From Paralteromonas sediminis (GTDB lineage Bacteria > Pseudomonadota > Gammaproteobacteria > Enterobacterales > Alteromonadaceae), in contig NZ_RPOK01000001.1 in the NCBI RefSeq assembly GCF_003820355.1, forward strand, positions 88,847 through 152,846: 64,000 nucleotides of DNA, given 5' to 3'. The notes below the pieces were generated by a model. That model was not told the DNA's origin. It saw only the letters and a list, made by a program, of their open reading frames with translations, and ran no database searches. Both the position numbers and the translations under genes were made by a program. Positions 36,651 to 46,403 of this stretch are shown here, in pieces (the first letter of the stretch is position 1; each line of letters begins with the position of its first letter).

Positions 36651-37837
36651 CCAAGGACGTTTTCCCAGACAACAAACCCTACGACGGTGGACTTATTCTG
36701 GTTTCACTGGCGCTAATGGCCATTGGGCTGGTTATGGTGACCTCGGCTTCAATGCCAGTTGCTGAACGATTGTTCGATAATCCCTTTCATTTTTCGATTC
36801 GCCATGCCATATACCTCATTGCCTCACTAATTTGTGGCATGGTTATCGTGCAAGTGCCTATGTATGTCTGGCAACGTTTTAACCCGTGGTTATTGTTACT
36901 TGCTATTCTGTTACTGGTTGCTGTGCTGGCCATCGGTCATACGGTTAACGGAGCAAAACGCTGGATCGCCATTGCAGGGTTCACTATTCAGCCCGCAGAG
37001 GGAGCCAAATTGTTTTTGTTTGCCTATCTGGCTGGTTACCTTGTGCGACGCTACGAAGAAGTCACTGAAAACTTAAAGGGCTTTATCAAACCTTTGTTTG
37101 TATTTTTCCTTCTAGCCCTGCTACTACTCAAGCAACCGGATTTTGGTACTGTGGTGGTCATGTTCACCACCACGATAGGCTTGTTGTTTCTAGCTGGGGC
37201 GAGACTTTGGCAATTCTTTGCATTGGTCTTTGTTGGCTTATTGGCTTTTGTCGTTCTTATTTTGGACAAAGAATACCGATTGAAGCGCGTCACCTCGTTC
37301 CTCGACCCTTGGGCTGATCCATTTGGTGGTGGCTTTCAGTTAACACAATCACTCATGGCATACGGTCGCGGTGATCTTTTTGGTCAGGGACTCGGCAACA
37401 GCTTGCACAAAAACGAATTTCTTCCTGAAGCCCATACTGATTTTATCATGGCGATCATCGCTGAAGAGATGGGGTTTGTCGGTGTGATGGTCGTTTTATT
37501 ACTTTTGCTGTATCTGGTAATAAAAGCATTGAATATTGGCCAAATTGCGATGGCAAAGGAACGCCCTTTTGAATCCTTCTTTGCCTATGCGATTGGTATT
37601 TGGTTTAGCTTTCAGACGGCCGTCAATGTAGGAGCTAGTGCGGGTATTTTGCCCACTAAAGGGCTGACGCTTCCACTGGTTAGTTCTGGCGGTACTTCCC
37701 TAATTGTTATGACTGTTGCTGTAGCAATCCTGTTGCGTATTGATTTTGAATGTCGCGTAGACGGCGTTCAGGCTATGTCAAAGGGTAATGCTAAAGACAA
37801 ACCTAAGTCCAAGCCCAGTGAGGTGGTCGATGCCTAG
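36647..37837 (+). CDS. ftsW: Septal peptidoglycan glycosyltransferase FtsW (SEDS family)
   Basis: A 396-residue protein with about ten membrane helices. It polymerises lipid II at the septum together with FtsI. Family segments are A-K-R-W-I-A-I-A-G-F-T-I-Q-P-A-E, the large loop with F-G-G-G-F-Q-L-T-Q-S, and S-S-G-G-T-S near residue 345. Overlaps: 4 bases with murD, 8 bases with murG. Confidence 0.96.
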   Translation: MTKDVFPDNKPYDGGLILVSLALMAIGLVMVTSASMPVAERLFDNPFHFSIRHAIYLIASLICGMVIVQVPMYVWQRFNPWLLLLAILLLVAVLAIGHTVNGAKRWIAIAGFTIQPAEGAKLFLFAYLAGYLVRRYEEVTENLKGFIKPLFVFFLLALLLLKQPDFGTVVVMFTTTIGLLFLAGARLWQFFALVFVGLLAFVVLILDKEYRLKRVTSFLDPWADPFGGGFQLTQSLMAYGRGDLFGQGLGNSLHKNEFLPEAHTDFIMAIIAEEMGFVGVMVVLLLLLYLVIKALNIGQIAMAKERPFESFFAYAIGIWFSFQTAVNVGASAGILPTKGLTLPLVSSGGTSLIVMTVAVAILLRIDFECRVDGVQAMSKGNAKDKPKSKPSEVVDA

Positions 37838-38897
37838 CGCGATTGTAATGGCAGGGGGAACCGGTGGCCACATTTTTCCTGCATTGGCCGTTGCCGATCG
37901 CTTACGTGAACAAGGTTGGCATATTCATTGGTTGGGTACTGCCGACAGAATGGAAGCTGAAATTGTGCCACGTCGCGGCTATGAGATTCACTTTTTGCCG
38001 GTTAAAGGTCTTAGAGGAAAAGGGCTATTCAATATGCTATTAGCCGTATTTGGGCTAATAAGAAGTACGCTTAACGCCATGGGATTGATTAAACGTGTTA
38101 AGCCTGATCTGGTCTTGGGTTTTGGTGGTTATCCCAGTGCGCCTGGGGGTATTGCCGCCAAGCTGGCGCGCACGCCATTGATCATTCATGAACAGAATGC
38201 TGTACCCGGATTAACCAATCGATTGTTGGGCAAATTGGCAGATGAAGTACTTTTGGGGTTTCCTCAAGCCAGCAAGGTATTTGCGCAAAAAGGCATTGCG
38301 TCGGAAGTGGTAGGTAATCCTATTCGAACAGACATTAAAGAAAAGGTGGGTAAAGCCATTGACGGAACACTGAACCTGTTTATCGTCGGTGGTAGCTTGG
38401 GGGCACAGGCCTTAAATGAAACCTTGCCATTGGTGTGTAAAGCATTTGATAACCTGAATATCGTGCATCAATGTGGAAAAGGTAACCAATATGCAGTAGC
38501 CGAAGCGTACGCGAAGGAAGGAGTTAATGCTCAAGTTGCTGACTTTATTGACGATGTTGCATCGCATTATGCATGGGCCGATGCGATTATTTGCAGAGCG
38601 GGCGCATTAACCGTTTCTGAAATTGCACAAGCGGGGGTCGCAGCATGCTTTGTGCCGTTGCCTCATGCCGTTGATGATCATCAGACAAAAAACGCGCAAT
38701 CTTTGGTTGAAAAAGGCGCAGCGTTTCTTGTTCCGCAGGCAACACTTTTTGACGGTTTGACTGAAGCCATTAGCCAGTGGTTAAACAATCCTCAGTTATG
38801 TGCTGATATGGGGGAAAAGGCTAAAAAGGTGTTGCCAAAAAATGCGACAATACGCATTGTCGAAAAATGTGAACAACGAGTGGTGGAGTCAGCGTAG
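37830..38897 (+). CDS. murG: N-acetylglucosaminyltransferase MurG
   Basis: A 355-residue GT-B fold enzyme that adds GlcNAc to lipid I, giving lipid II, on the inner face of the membrane. The lipid I loop [13 protein letters not shown] starts at residue 6; later G-G-S-L-G-A-Q and the donor-site [11 protein letters not shown] motif follow. The ATG at 37830 is chosen because GAGGTGG precedes it and it gives the standard N-terminus. Confidence 0.96.
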   Translation: MPSAIVMAGGTGGHIFPALAVADRLREQGWHIHWLGTADRMEAEIVPRRGYEIHFLPVKGLRGKGLFNMLLAVFGLIRSTLNAMGLIKRVKPDLVLGFGGYPSAPGGIAAKLARTPLIIHEQNAVPGLTNRLLGKLADEVLLGFPQASKVFAQKGIASEVVGNPIRTDIKEKVGKAIDGTLNLFIVGGSLGAQALNETLPLVCKAFDNLNIVHQCGKGNQYAVAEAYAKEGVNAQVADFIDDVASHYAWADAIICRAGALTVSEIAQAGVAACFVPLPHAVDDHQTKNAQSLVEKGAAFLVPQATLFDGLTEAISQWLNNPQLCADMGEKAKKVLPKNATIRIVEKCEQRVVESA

Positions 38898-40321
38898 TGC
38901 CAGCAGAACAAAACTTTCAAAGTCCAACCATGCGACGAGTAACGCGCATCTTTTTTATTGGCATTGGTGGTGCCGGTATGGGGGGAATAGCAGAGGTATT
39001 GCTTAATGAAGGTTATCAAATAGCCGGTTCTGATATCGCCCGTAATAGTATGACTGAGCGCTTAGAAAAACTAGGTGCTGAGGTGACGATTGGTCATCAA
39101 TACAATAATCCCCAAGGTGCTAATGTTGTGGTGGTGTCCAGTGCGATTGATCAAAGCAACCCTGAGATACACTATGCCAATGAAAACCGAATACCTATCA
39201 TTCGCCGAGCTGAAATGCTGGCTGAACTTATGCGGTTTCGATATGGCATTGCCGTGGCGGGAACACACGGAAAGACGACCACGACCAGTTTGTTGGCAAC
39301 TATCTTTGCAGAGGCAAATACAGATCCAACATTTGTGATTGGAGGCTTGCTGAATAGTGCTGGCACCAATGCAAAACTGGGTAGTAGTCGCTATTTAATT
39401 GCCGAAGCAGATGAGAGTGATGCATCTTTTCTTCATCTCCAACCGATGATTTCTGTGGTTACCAATATTGAAGCCGACCATATGGACACCTATGGTGGCG
39501 ACTTCTCTAAAATGGAAGATACCTTCATTGACTTTTTGCATAACCTGCCGTTCTACGGGCAGGCAATTGTATGTGGTGATGACGAAGTCATTCAACGCCT
39601 TAGGCCAAGAATTGGTCGCAGCGTATCGACCTATGGTACGCAAGCCCACAATGATTATCAGGCGAAGAACATTACATTTGGTTTCAACTGTGTGGAATTT
39701 GAGGCACATAGGCCGAAAGGTGAGCCGTTACACATTAAGTTGAACTTGGTGGGGCAGCACAATGTGCTCAACGCACTGGCTGCTGTGGCTGTAGCCACCG
39801 AAGAAGGCCTTGATGACAAGGCTATTCAGACAGCACTTGCTGGCTTTGAGGGCATAGGCAGACGTTTTGACGTAACAGAAAACCTGCAGGTTGAGAAAGG
39901 TAGCTTTACCTTAGTTGATGATTACGGTCACCATCCGACCGAAGTAAAAGCGACCTTGGCGGCGGCTCGTGCCAACTGGCCAGACAAACGGATAGTGATG
40001 GTTTACCAGCCCCACCGGTTTTCGCGAACTCGTGACCTGTACGAAGACTTTGTGGATGTATTGTCAGCCGCTGATAGTTTGTTATTACTTGATGTTTACG
40101 CTGCGAGCGAGCAGCCCATTGAGGGGGCAGACAGTAAATCTTTATGCCGTTCCATCCGGCTTCGCGGGGATGTGGAGCCTATCTATGTAGGACCGAATGA
40201 AAAGCTTTTCGATATGTTAAATAACGTTATACAACACGACGATATTGTCATGCTGCAAGGTGCAGGTAGCGTGGGTATGTTAGCAAAACAACTTATCCAG
40301 CACTGTGCGACAGGAGCGTAA
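38897..40321 (+). CDS. murC: UDP-MurNAc:L-alanine ligase MurC
   Basis: A 474-residue Mur ligase adding the first stem residue, L-alanine. The N-terminal nucleotide-binding loop is [11 protein letters not shown]; the ATP loop is [11 protein letters not shown] (near 120-130). A later D-D-Y-G-H-H-P-T-E motif fits. The GTG start shares a base with the murG TAG stop (TAGTG). Confidence 0.96.
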   Translation: MPAEQNFQSPTMRRVTRIFFIGIGGAGMGGIAEVLLNEGYQIAGSDIARNSMTERLEKLGAEVTIGHQYNNPQGANVVVVSSAIDQSNPEIHYANENRIPIIRRAEMLAELMRFRYGIAVAGTHGKTTTTSLLATIFAEANTDPTFVIGGLLNSAGTNAKLGSSRYLIAEADESDASFLHLQPMISVVTNIEADHMDTYGGDFSKMEDTFIDFLHNLPFYGQAIVCGDDEVIQRLRPRIGRSVSTYGTQAHNDYQAKNITFGFNCVEFEAHRPKGEPLHIKLNLVGQHNVLNALAAVAVATEEGLDDKAIQTALAGFEGIGRRFDVTENLQVEKGSFTLVDDYGHHPTEVKATLAAARANWPDKRIVMVYQPHRFSRTRDLYEDFVDVLSAADSLLLLDVYAASEQPIEGADSKSLCRSIRLRGDVEPIYVGPNEKLFDMLNNVIQHDDIVMLQGAGSVGMLAKQLIQHCATGA

Positions 40322-40327
40322 AGAAAC

Positions 40328-41284
40328 ATGACGCCGCAAGCGGTTCAAATAGATAAATTTGGTAAGGTGGCTGTGCTTATGGGCGGTACATCAGCCGAGC
40401 GTGAAGTCTCACTGAGTTCAGGGCAAGCTTGCTTGCAAGCGCTTTTGGCAAAAGGGGTAGAGGCTATCCCGTTTGATCCATCAACGCGGCCGTTACACGA
40501 GCTGGTAGATCTTAAGGTAGATCGCGCCTTAATTATGTTGCATGGCCGCGGAGGCGAAGATGGCACCATACAGGGTGCGCTGGAATACCTTGGTTTGCCA
40601 TATACTGGATGCGGTGTTTTGGGGTCAGCCATTGCGATGGATAAGATCCACACTAAGCAAATTTGGCAAAGTGTTGGAATTTCCACTGCAAAATACCGCA
40701 TTGTGACGCAATCAACCTTTGACGCTGGATCTTGTAGCGCTATAATGGATGAACTGGGGGGGATCGTCATGGTGAAACCTGCTCGAGAAGGATCGAGTAT
40801 AGGTATGGCCAAGGTGAATTGCGCTAAAACACTCGCCACTGCTGTAAGTACAGCGTTTCGTTATGATTCGCTTGTGCTCCTTGAGCAGTACATTGTTGGT
40901 AAAGAATATACAGTCGGCATTATAAAAGACCGAGTATTACCTTCAATCCGAATGTCTACCCCACATACGTTTTATGATTACGCTGCCAAATACGAAGACA
41001 GCACGACGCAGTATTTTTGCCCGAGTGGCTTGAGTGACGAAGAAGAAAAACAGTTAAGGTCACTCTGCTTGGATGCATTTAATGCGCTGTCTGCATCAGG
41101 ATGGGGGCGTATTGATGCAATGCGTGATGAACAAGGTCGGTTCTATTTATTGGAACTCAATACCATTCCGGGTATGACGGCAACTAGCCTGATCCCGAAA
41201 GCCGCTAAGGTGGATGGCGTGGCCTTTGAAGATTTGGTCTGCGAGATAGTCGCAACCAGTTTCGCGCCAGGAGTGCGGGTGTGA
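40328..41284 (+). CDS. ddlB: D-alanine-D-alanine ligase
   Basis: A 318-residue ATP-grasp enzyme making D-Ala-D-Ala for MurF. It has V-L-M-G-G-T-S-A-E-R-E-V-S-L-S at the start, L-H-G-R-G-G-E-D-G-T-I-Q-G, V-K-P-A-R-E-G-S-S-I-G-M, and the metal-binding L-E-L-N-T-I-P-G-M-T. It overlaps ftsQ by 4 bases. Confidence 0.96.
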   Translation: MTPQAVQIDKFGKVAVLMGGTSAEREVSLSSGQACLQALLAKGVEAIPFDPSTRPLHELVDLKVDRALIMLHGRGGEDGTIQGALEYLGLPYTGCGVLGSAIAMDKIHTKQIWQSVGISTAKYRIVTQSTFDAGSCSAIMDELGGIVMVKPAREGSSIGMAKVNCAKTLATAVSTAFRYDSLVLLEQYIVGKEYTVGIIKDRVLPSIRMSTPHTFYDYAAKYEDSTTQYFCPSGLSDEEEKQLRSLCLDAFNALSASGWGRIDAMRDEQGRFYLLELNTIPGMTATSLIPKAAKVDGVAFEDLVCEIVATSFAPGVRV

Positions 41285-42009
41285 GCCAGCGCTGGACAGC
41301 GTATCACTGGGGAGGATTAACCTTCTTAGTAGCTGTCATCTGTTTGCTGGCTTTTTTGGCTTGGCAAATTCGGCATTACTTGCAGGATGAGCAAAAGTCG
41401 CCTGTGCAGACGATTCTGTTTTCTGGTGAGTTTGAACATGTGAGCATCACTGAGTTGGAGCGTTTGATTCGCACCTCTCAACCGGGAAGCTTTTTTGCTT
41501 TGGATGTCAATGAGGTACACGAGTTAATCGAGGGACACCCGTGGGTGTACAGGGCTTCTATAAGAAAACAGTGGCCTCATACGTTGCAGATTTATTTGGT
41601 AGAGCAACAGCCAGTCGTTGCCTGGAATGCTGATATGGTGCTGAATCCCTTTGGAGAGGCATTTAATGTGGCTCCTGAACCGCTTGAACTGCCCCAGCTA
41701 TTTGGGCCAGGCGGGAGCGAGACGACTGCGCTGGAAGGTTACAATGCGATGCAGCAGTTGCTCGCGACCAGCGGCCTGGCGATCAGTGAATTGTCGCTGA
41801 GTGAACGTTTTGCCTGGCAGGTACAGTTAACCAACGGCATTAGATTGAATCTGGGCCGGCAAGAATTTATGGATAGGTTACAACGCTTTATTGATGTATA
41901 TCCGTTGTTGGCTAAGCAGGACAAACCTATCCAGTATGTAGATTTACGCTATGACACGGGTTTAGCCGTGGGCTGGCAACAAGAAGAAGAGAACAAGACG
42001 GATGTCTAA
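41281..42009 (+). CDS. ftsQ: Cell division protein FtsQ
   Basis: A 242-residue bitopic protein: a membrane helix at about 11-30, a POTRA domain (about 40-115, with L-I-E-G-H-P-W-V-Y-R-A-S-I-R-K-Q-W-P), then the beta domain. FtsQ recruits FtsL/FtsB to the septum. The GTG start overlaps ddlB (GTGA), and the end overlaps ftsA by 8 bases. Confidence 0.93.
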   Translation: MSQRWTAYHWGGLTFLVAVICLLAFLAWQIRHYLQDEQKSPVQTILFSGEFEHVSITELERLIRTSQPGSFFALDVNEVHELIEGHPWVYRASIRKQWPHTLQIYLVEQQPVVAWNADMVLNPFGEAFNVAPEPLELPQLFGPGGSETTALEGYNAMQQLLATSGLAISELSLSERFAWQVQLTNGIRLNLGRQEFMDRLQRFIDVYPLLAKQDKPIQYVDLRYDTGLAVGWQQEEENKTDV

Positions 42010-43231
42010 ACCAGCAGAACGCAATCTGATAGTCGGACTCGACATAGGAACCAGTCAAGTAAAGGCTGTGATCGGTGAAGTACTCGCTGACGATACGCTA
42101 AGTGTTGTGGGTGTAGGTACGCATGCGTCTAAAGGTATGGATAAAGGTGGCGTGAACGATTTGAACCTAGTGGTTCAGTCAGTGCAGCGTGCTGTACATG
42201 AAATGGAGCTAATGGCAGATTGTCGTGTGTCATCGGTGTTCATGTCTATCAGCGGCCGTCACGTTAAATGTCAGAATGAAAACGGTATGGTGCCGATTAA
42301 CAACCAAGAGGTGACTCAGGAAGATGTAGACAACGTGGTACATGCCGCACGCTCTGTTCCGATTGCGGCAGAGAGGCGATTGCTTCACGTGCTTCCTCAA
42401 GAGTTTACTATTGATGTGCAAGAGGGCATAAAAAATCCAATTGGTATGTCAGGTGTGAGGATGGAAGCCGACGCACACATTATTACCTGTGCTGATGACA
42501 TGGCTAAAAACCTGGTTAAGTGTATTGAACGCTGTGAGCTTCATGCTGACCAATTGATATTTTCGGCGTTAGCGTCATCTTATGCTGCATTGACGGACGA
42601 TGAAAAAGAGTTAGGTGTCTGCGTCGTCGATATCGGTGGTGGCACTATGGATATGGTGATTTACACAGACGGAGCGATAAGGCATACCGCCGTTATTCCT
42701 GTTGCCGGTAACCAAATTACCAGTGATATTGCGAAGATTTTCCGAACGCCAATAAGCAATGCAGAAGATATAAAAGTGAATTATGCCTGTGCATTAAAAG
42801 ATATGGTCAGCATGGAAGAAAGTATTGAAGTGCCCAGTGTGGGAGGTCGACCAGCCCGAGCAATGTCAAGGCATACTCTGGCCGAGGTCATTGAACCTCG
42901 ATATCAAGAATTATTCGAACTCATTCACGATGAAATTCGTGGTAGTGGGTTTGAAGAGCAAATTGCCGCGGGTTTGGTGTTAACCGGTGGGACTGCCAAA
43001 ATGGAAGGTGCAGTCGAATTTGCAGAAGAGCTGTTTCAAATGCCAGTTAGAGTAGGGCAGCCAATAAACATTAAAGGTTTATCAGAATATGTTGACGATG
43101 CTAGTTTCGCTACGGCGATAGGATTGTTACAGTATGGAAAGCTACACACAAGTAATAACAAGACCGGCAGTAATAAGACCGGCGATACCTTGTGGAACCG
43201 GGTTCAAAGCTGGTTCAAAGGTGAATTTTAA
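42002..43231 (+). CDS. ftsA: Cell division protein FtsA
   Basis: A 409-residue actin-like ATPase that tethers FtsZ to the membrane. Phosphate 1 motif is G-L-D-I-G-T-S-Q-V-K; the phosphate 2 motif is V-V-D-I-G-G-G-T-M-D; the adenosine motif is V-L-T-G-G-T-A-K-M-E-G. The C-terminal amphipathic helix (W-N-R-V-Q-S-W-F-K-G-E-F), the membrane-targeting sequence, is intact. The gap to ftsZ (108 bp) is by far the longest in the cluster. Confidence 0.97.
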   Translation: MSKPAERNLIVGLDIGTSQVKAVIGEVLADDTLSVVGVGTHASKGMDKGGVNDLNLVVQSVQRAVHEMELMADCRVSSVFMSISGRHVKCQNENGMVPINNQEVTQEDVDNVVHAARSVPIAAERRLLHVLPQEFTIDVQEGIKNPIGMSGVRMEADAHIITCADDMAKNLVKCIERCELHADQLIFSALASSYAALTDDEKELGVCVVDIGGGTMDMVIYTDGAIRHTAVIPVAGNQITSDIAKIFRTPISNAEDIKVNYACALKDMVSMEESIEVPSVGGRPARAMSRHTLAEVIEPRYQELFELIHDEIRGSGFEEQIAAGLVLTGGTAKMEGAVEFAEELFQMPVRVGQPINIKGLSEYVDDASFATAIGLLQYGKLHTSNNKTGSNKTGDTLWNRVQSWFKGEF

Positions 43232-43316
43232 TTTTTTTGGGGGCGTCAAGCACAGCCATAAGGGTCGGCAAGGAAGCAGTAAGGCCAAGGCTTATGGGTG
43301 TGTTGCGCAAAAAAAG
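43231..43316 (+). other. Extended hairpin element between ftsA and ftsZ, with an SRP RNA-like apex
   Basis: Bases 43243-43262 pair with 43291-43308: GCG, CAA, CACA and CCATAAG match CGC, TTG, TGTG and CTTATGG, with one G-G mismatch and two single-base bulges. Outside this, T7 (43232-43238) faces A7 (43309-43315). Inside, GGTC (43263-43266) faces GGCC (43283-43286). The apex contains AAGGAAGCAG (43270-43279) and CCAAGGC (43285-43291), both parts of the conserved core of 4.5S RNA (GGAAGGAAGCAGCCAAGGC) as I remember it, here split by a 5-base insert. It lies in the ftsZ leader, 23 bases before the start codon. It is not terminator-like, since an A-run follows the stem. Whether it is a structured leader, a small RNA or a chromosomal palindrome cannot be decided here. 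Confidence 0.5.
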
Positions 43317-43339
43317 ACGTACAAATCCGGAGAGTAAGT

Positions 43340-44491
43340 ATGTTTGAGTTAATGGATAGTCACGGCGAAGAAGCCGTAATCAAAGTAATCGGTGTTGGCG
43401 GCGGTGGCGGTAATGCCGTTGAGCACATGGTTTCACAAAGCATTGAAGGTGTTGAGTTTATCGCTGTCAACACAGATGCGCAGGTACTTCGTCGTTCTAC
43501 TGCAAACGTTACCTTGCAAATTGGTTCTAATGTAACCAAAGGGCTTGGTGCGGGGGCCGATCCAAACCGTGGCCGAGAAGCGGCACAGGAAGACCGCGAA
43601 ACCATTCGCCAGTCTTTAGAGGGCGCGGATATGGTATTTATCACTGCCGGTATGGGCGGGGGTACTGGAACAGGTGCAGCTCCTGAAGTGGCCAAGATTG
43701 CACGCGAGATGGGGATTCTCACTGTAGCGGTTGTCACCAAGCCTTTCCCATTTGAAGGAAAAAAACGTACCGAGTACGCCAGTCAAGGTATCGAAGAGCT
43801 TTCAAAACACGTTGACTCATTGATCACTATCCCGAATGAAAAACTACTTAAAGTGATGGGGCCTGGCACGCCGTTGTTGCAGGCATTCAGCTCTGCCAAT
43901 GACGTATTGCGCGGTGCTGTGCAGGGTATTGCAGAGCTGATCACCCGTCCTGGTTTGATCAACGTTGACTTCGCTGACGTGAAAACCGTGATGTCTGAAA
44001 TGGGCACTGCCATGATGGGCAGCGGCAATGCATCTGGCGCTGATCGCGCAGAGGAAGCAGCAGAAGCCGCTATTGCTTGTCCTTTGTTGGAAGACATTGA
44101 CTTGTCAGGTGCACGTGGAATCTTGGTTAATATTACAGCGGGTCCTGATTTTGCTATCGATGAATTCGAAACAGTAGGTAACGCCGTAAAAGCGTTTGCA
44201 TCTGAAAACGCCACTGTTGTGGTTGGTACTGTGATAGACATGGAGATGGCTGATGAACTGCGTGTGACTGTGGTTGCAACAGGAATAGGTGCAGAGAAAA
44301 AGCCTGATATCTCATTAGTTAGTTCAGAGGGTAGTCGATTGACGGGTACGGCCAGAGAGTTTACGCCCAATGTTGAAGTTAGACCGGCAACTGACGGTAA
44401 TCAGGCGCTTAAAACTGATGACCTAGCTCAGCCAAAAGATGACATTGACTATCTGGATATTCCGGCATTTTTGCGGAAACAGGCTGACTAG
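43340..44491 (+). CDS. ftsZ: Cell division GTPase FtsZ
   Basis: A 383-residue tubulin-like GTPase forming the Z ring. The N-terminal [10 protein letters not shown] loop, the tubulin signature G-G-G-T-G-T-G-A-A (near 107-115) and the C-terminal tail peptide [11 protein letters not shown] that binds FtsA and ZipA are present. The start at 43340 is chosen because GGAGAG lies 5 bases upstream. A 42-base longer reading would run into the hairpin element. Confidence 0.97.
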   Translation: MFELMDSHGEEAVIKVIGVGGGGGNAVEHMVSQSIEGVEFIAVNTDAQVLRRSTANVTLQIGSNVTKGLGAGADPNRGREAAQEDRETIRQSLEGADMVFITAGMGGGTGTGAAPEVAKIAREMGILTVAVVTKPFPFEGKKRTEYASQGIEELSKHVDSLITIPNEKLLKVMGPGTPLLQAFSSANDVLRGAVQGIAELITRPGLINVDFADVKTVMSEMGTAMMGSGNASGADRAEEAAEAAIACPLLEDIDLSGARGILVNITAGPDFAIDEFETVGNAVKAFASENATVVVGTVIDMEMADELRVTVVATGIGAEKKPDISLVSSEGSRLTGTAREFTPNVEVRPATDGNQALKTDDLAQPKDDIDYLDIPAFLRKQAD

Positions 44492-44523
44492 TCATTACTT
44501 CTTGTTATTAAGATGACACTTTT

Positions 44524-44552
44524 TTGACAAGATAGTAATTACTAACTATAAT
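44524..44552 (+). promoter_or_regulatory. Consensus sigma-70 promoter of lpxC
   Basis: TTGACA (44524-44529) and TATAAT (44547-44552) are both perfect and exactly 17 bases apart, giving a start near 44559 and a 32-base leader. This gives lpxC strong transcription independent of ftsZ. Confidence 0.88.
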
Positions 44553-44590
44553 GCGTGCCCATTTTGAACAGGTCTAATCAGTTAGATAAT

Positions 44591-45502
44591 ATGATCAAGC
44601 AACGTACTATAAAAAGGCCGGTGCAGGAAACAGGCATCGGGCTGCATAAGGGCGATAAGGTCACTATGACTCTCCGACCCGCACCCGCGAATACAGGTAT
44701 TGTGTTCCGGCGTGTAGACCTTACGCCTTTTGCCGATATTCCTTCGCGTGCAAACGCCGTTGGCGATACCATGTTGTGTACCTGTTTGAGCAATGAAGAC
44801 GGTGCTACTATCAATACCGTAGAGCACCTTGCATCTGCGTTGGCCGGTTTGGGTATCGACAACATCATTGTGGAAGTTAACAGCAACGAGCTGCCGATTA
44901 TGGATGGCAGTGCCAGTCCGTTTGTATTTTTATTGCAATCGGCAGGTATTGAAGAGCTGAATGCACCTAAACGCTTTATTAGAATTAAAAAGACAGTGCG
45001 TGTTGAAGACGGCGATAAGTGGGCTGAGCTAAAACCCTACGATGGTTTTCGCGTTAACTTTGCCATCGACTTTGACCATCCTGTGATTAGTCAAACCCGT
45101 CAACATGTGGTCATGGATTTTGACACAGCGTCTTACATTGACGAAGTGAGCCGAGCAAGAACGTTTGGCTTTATGCGTGATTTGGAATACATGAATGCTA
45201 ACAACTTAGCCTTGGGCGGCAGTATGGAAAATGCCGTTGCCCTAGACGATTATCGCGTTCTTAATCCAGAAGGCTTGCGCTATGATGATGAGTTTTTGAA
45301 GCATAAAATCCTCGATGCCGTGGGTGACCTTTATTTAGGTGGTCATTCTATTATCGGTGAGCTTCATGCCTACAAAACAGGTCACGGTTTAAACAATAAG
45401 CTGCTGAATGCCATGCTAGCGCAAAAAGACGCATGGGAGTATGCTGAGTTTGAAGATAAAGACACCGCTCCAATTCGCTACGGGAAGCCTGCCTTAGCCT
45501 AG
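44591..45502 (+). CDS. lpxC: UDP-3-O-acyl-N-acetylglucosamine deacetylase LpxC
   Basis: A 303-residue zinc enzyme catalysing the committed step of lipid A synthesis. Zinc-binding His residues lie in T-V-E-H-L-A-S-A-L (near 79) and [10 protein letters not shown] (near 237); catalytic His is in [10 protein letters not shown]. The start at 44591 gives the family's M-I-K-Q-R-T N-terminus. The ribosome binding site is weak (TTAGAT), as often reported for lpxC, whose level is set mainly by FtsH proteolysis. The C-terminal A-L-A end resembles the E. coli tail that FtsH recognises. Confidence 0.96.
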   Translation: MIKQRTIKRPVQETGIGLHKGDKVTMTLRPAPANTGIVFRRVDLTPFADIPSRANAVGDTMLCTCLSNEDGATINTVEHLASALAGLGIDNIIVEVNSNELPIMDGSASPFVFLLQSAGIEELNAPKRFIRIKKTVRVEDGDKWAELKPYDGFRVNFAIDFDHPVISQTRQHVVMDFDTASYIDEVSRARTFGFMRDLEYMNANNLALGGSMENAVALDDYRVLNPEGLRYDDEFLKHKILDAVGDLYLGGHSIIGELHAYKTGHGLNNKLLNAMLAQKDAWEYAEFEDKDTAPIRYGKPALA

Positions 45503-45534
45503 TGCTGTCATTTTGTCCTGAGCGTTTGATAAAT

Positions 45535-45583
45535 AGGCGTCAATGAGCCGAGTGTGTAAGCTTGGTATCAAGGCGCCTTTTTT
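45535..45583 (+). terminator. Probable terminator after lpxC
   Basis: AGGCGT (45535-45540) pairs with GCGCCT (45573-45578), allowing one G-U pair. Inside, CCGAG (45548-45552) pairs with CTTGG (45561-45565). A T6 run follows directly. The two-tier stem is moderate in strength. Confidence 0.5.
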
Positions 45584-45602
45584 GGTTTATTGAGGAAGCA
45601 AA

Positions 45603-46325
45603 ATGGACGCACAAAAAAGTGACACCGAATCACCGCATAGCCAAGTCTACCTTTTTGAAGAGCTTTACCGGTTTATGCGAGAATCAACCGGGCTGGCTAT
45701 TACTGCTGCTTACTTAATACTTATTCTTTCAAGCATGCACTATGTGTATGTGTTTTATGGCAGTTTTGACATTGATATTGTCAAATATGTGACCTTCGAA
45801 GATATTCTCGCTACGCCTATCAAGAATCCCGATATCATCTTAATCTTCACCTTCATTATTGCTTTGTTATTTGCTGTCGATAAAAGTAATGCGTGGCGTG
45901 CAAGGCTGTTATCCCACAACAATGACGAGCCCATTCCTCTGTTCAAAAAATTCTTAAGGGCCTTTTTTTGGTCACCGCAAAACCGGCAGGCCAATATCAC
46001 GTTAACTATCCTTATTGTTATTGGTAGCCTTGCCGTCTATACATTTACCTTTGCATTTAAAGAAGCCGAGCTCATCCAAGAAGGTGAACGAGAGCACGAG
46101 CAAATCGAACTGACAGTGGCGGATGGCCAAGTATTGAAAAATGTGAATTTGTTGGGCTCCACGTTGAATTATGTGTTTATTTATGATGTAAAAACGCAGA
46201 AGTCCCTCATCTATTATGTTGAATCGATTATTGCCATTACGCCTGCTGCCAAACCGGCGAAAACAGAGCAAGCACCAGCACCCATGCCGATAAAAAAAGA
46301 ACAGCCGGCGCAATCTGACAATTAA
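45603..46325 (+). CDS. Integral membrane protein of unknown function
   Basis: A 240-residue protein. Hydrophobic helices lie at about 31-52, 78-95 and 133-152, followed by a soluble domain (about 155-215, with E-Q-I-E-L-T-V-A-D-G-Q-V-L) and a Pro/Ala/Lys-rich tail (A-P-A-P-M-P-I-K-K). GAGGAA precedes the ATG. It lies between lpxC and the M23 peptidase gene, where many gammaproteobacteria have nothing. I do not recognise the family. Position suggests an envelope role, but nothing in the sequence proves it. Confidence 0.7.
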   Translation: MDAQKSDTESPHSQVYLFEELYRFMRESTGLAITAAYLILILSSMHYVYVFYGSFDIDIVKYVTFEDILATPIKNPDIILIFTFIIALLFAVDKSNAWRARLLSHNNDEPIPLFKKFLRAFFWSPQNRQANITLTILIVIGSLAVYTFTFAFKEAELIQEGEREHEQIELTVADGQVLKNVNLLGSTLNYVFIYDVKTQKSLIYYVESIIAITPAAKPAKTEQAPAPMPIKKEQPAQSDN

Positions 46326-46403
46326 CTGCCTAGTGACATTGAGTACCTAAATGAACATCTGTACACTAGGTGCGGATTTTGGTTTGACAATATTATCAGT
46401 AGC

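Noticed and set aside
43134-43337. Plus-strand frame running from ftsA through the ftsA-ftsZ hairpin
   Set aside because: Out of frame with ftsA, no start signal, and its composition reflects the hairpin arms.
43360-44370. Long open frames (126 and 195 codons) antisense to ftsZ
   Set aside because: Explained by the strong codon bias of ftsZ; low-complexity Ser/Thr/Pro translations with no start signals.
46329-46370. CCTAGTG/CACTAGG inverted repeat before the M23 peptidase gene
   Set aside because: Only 7 bp with a 28-base loop and no T-run; likely chance.
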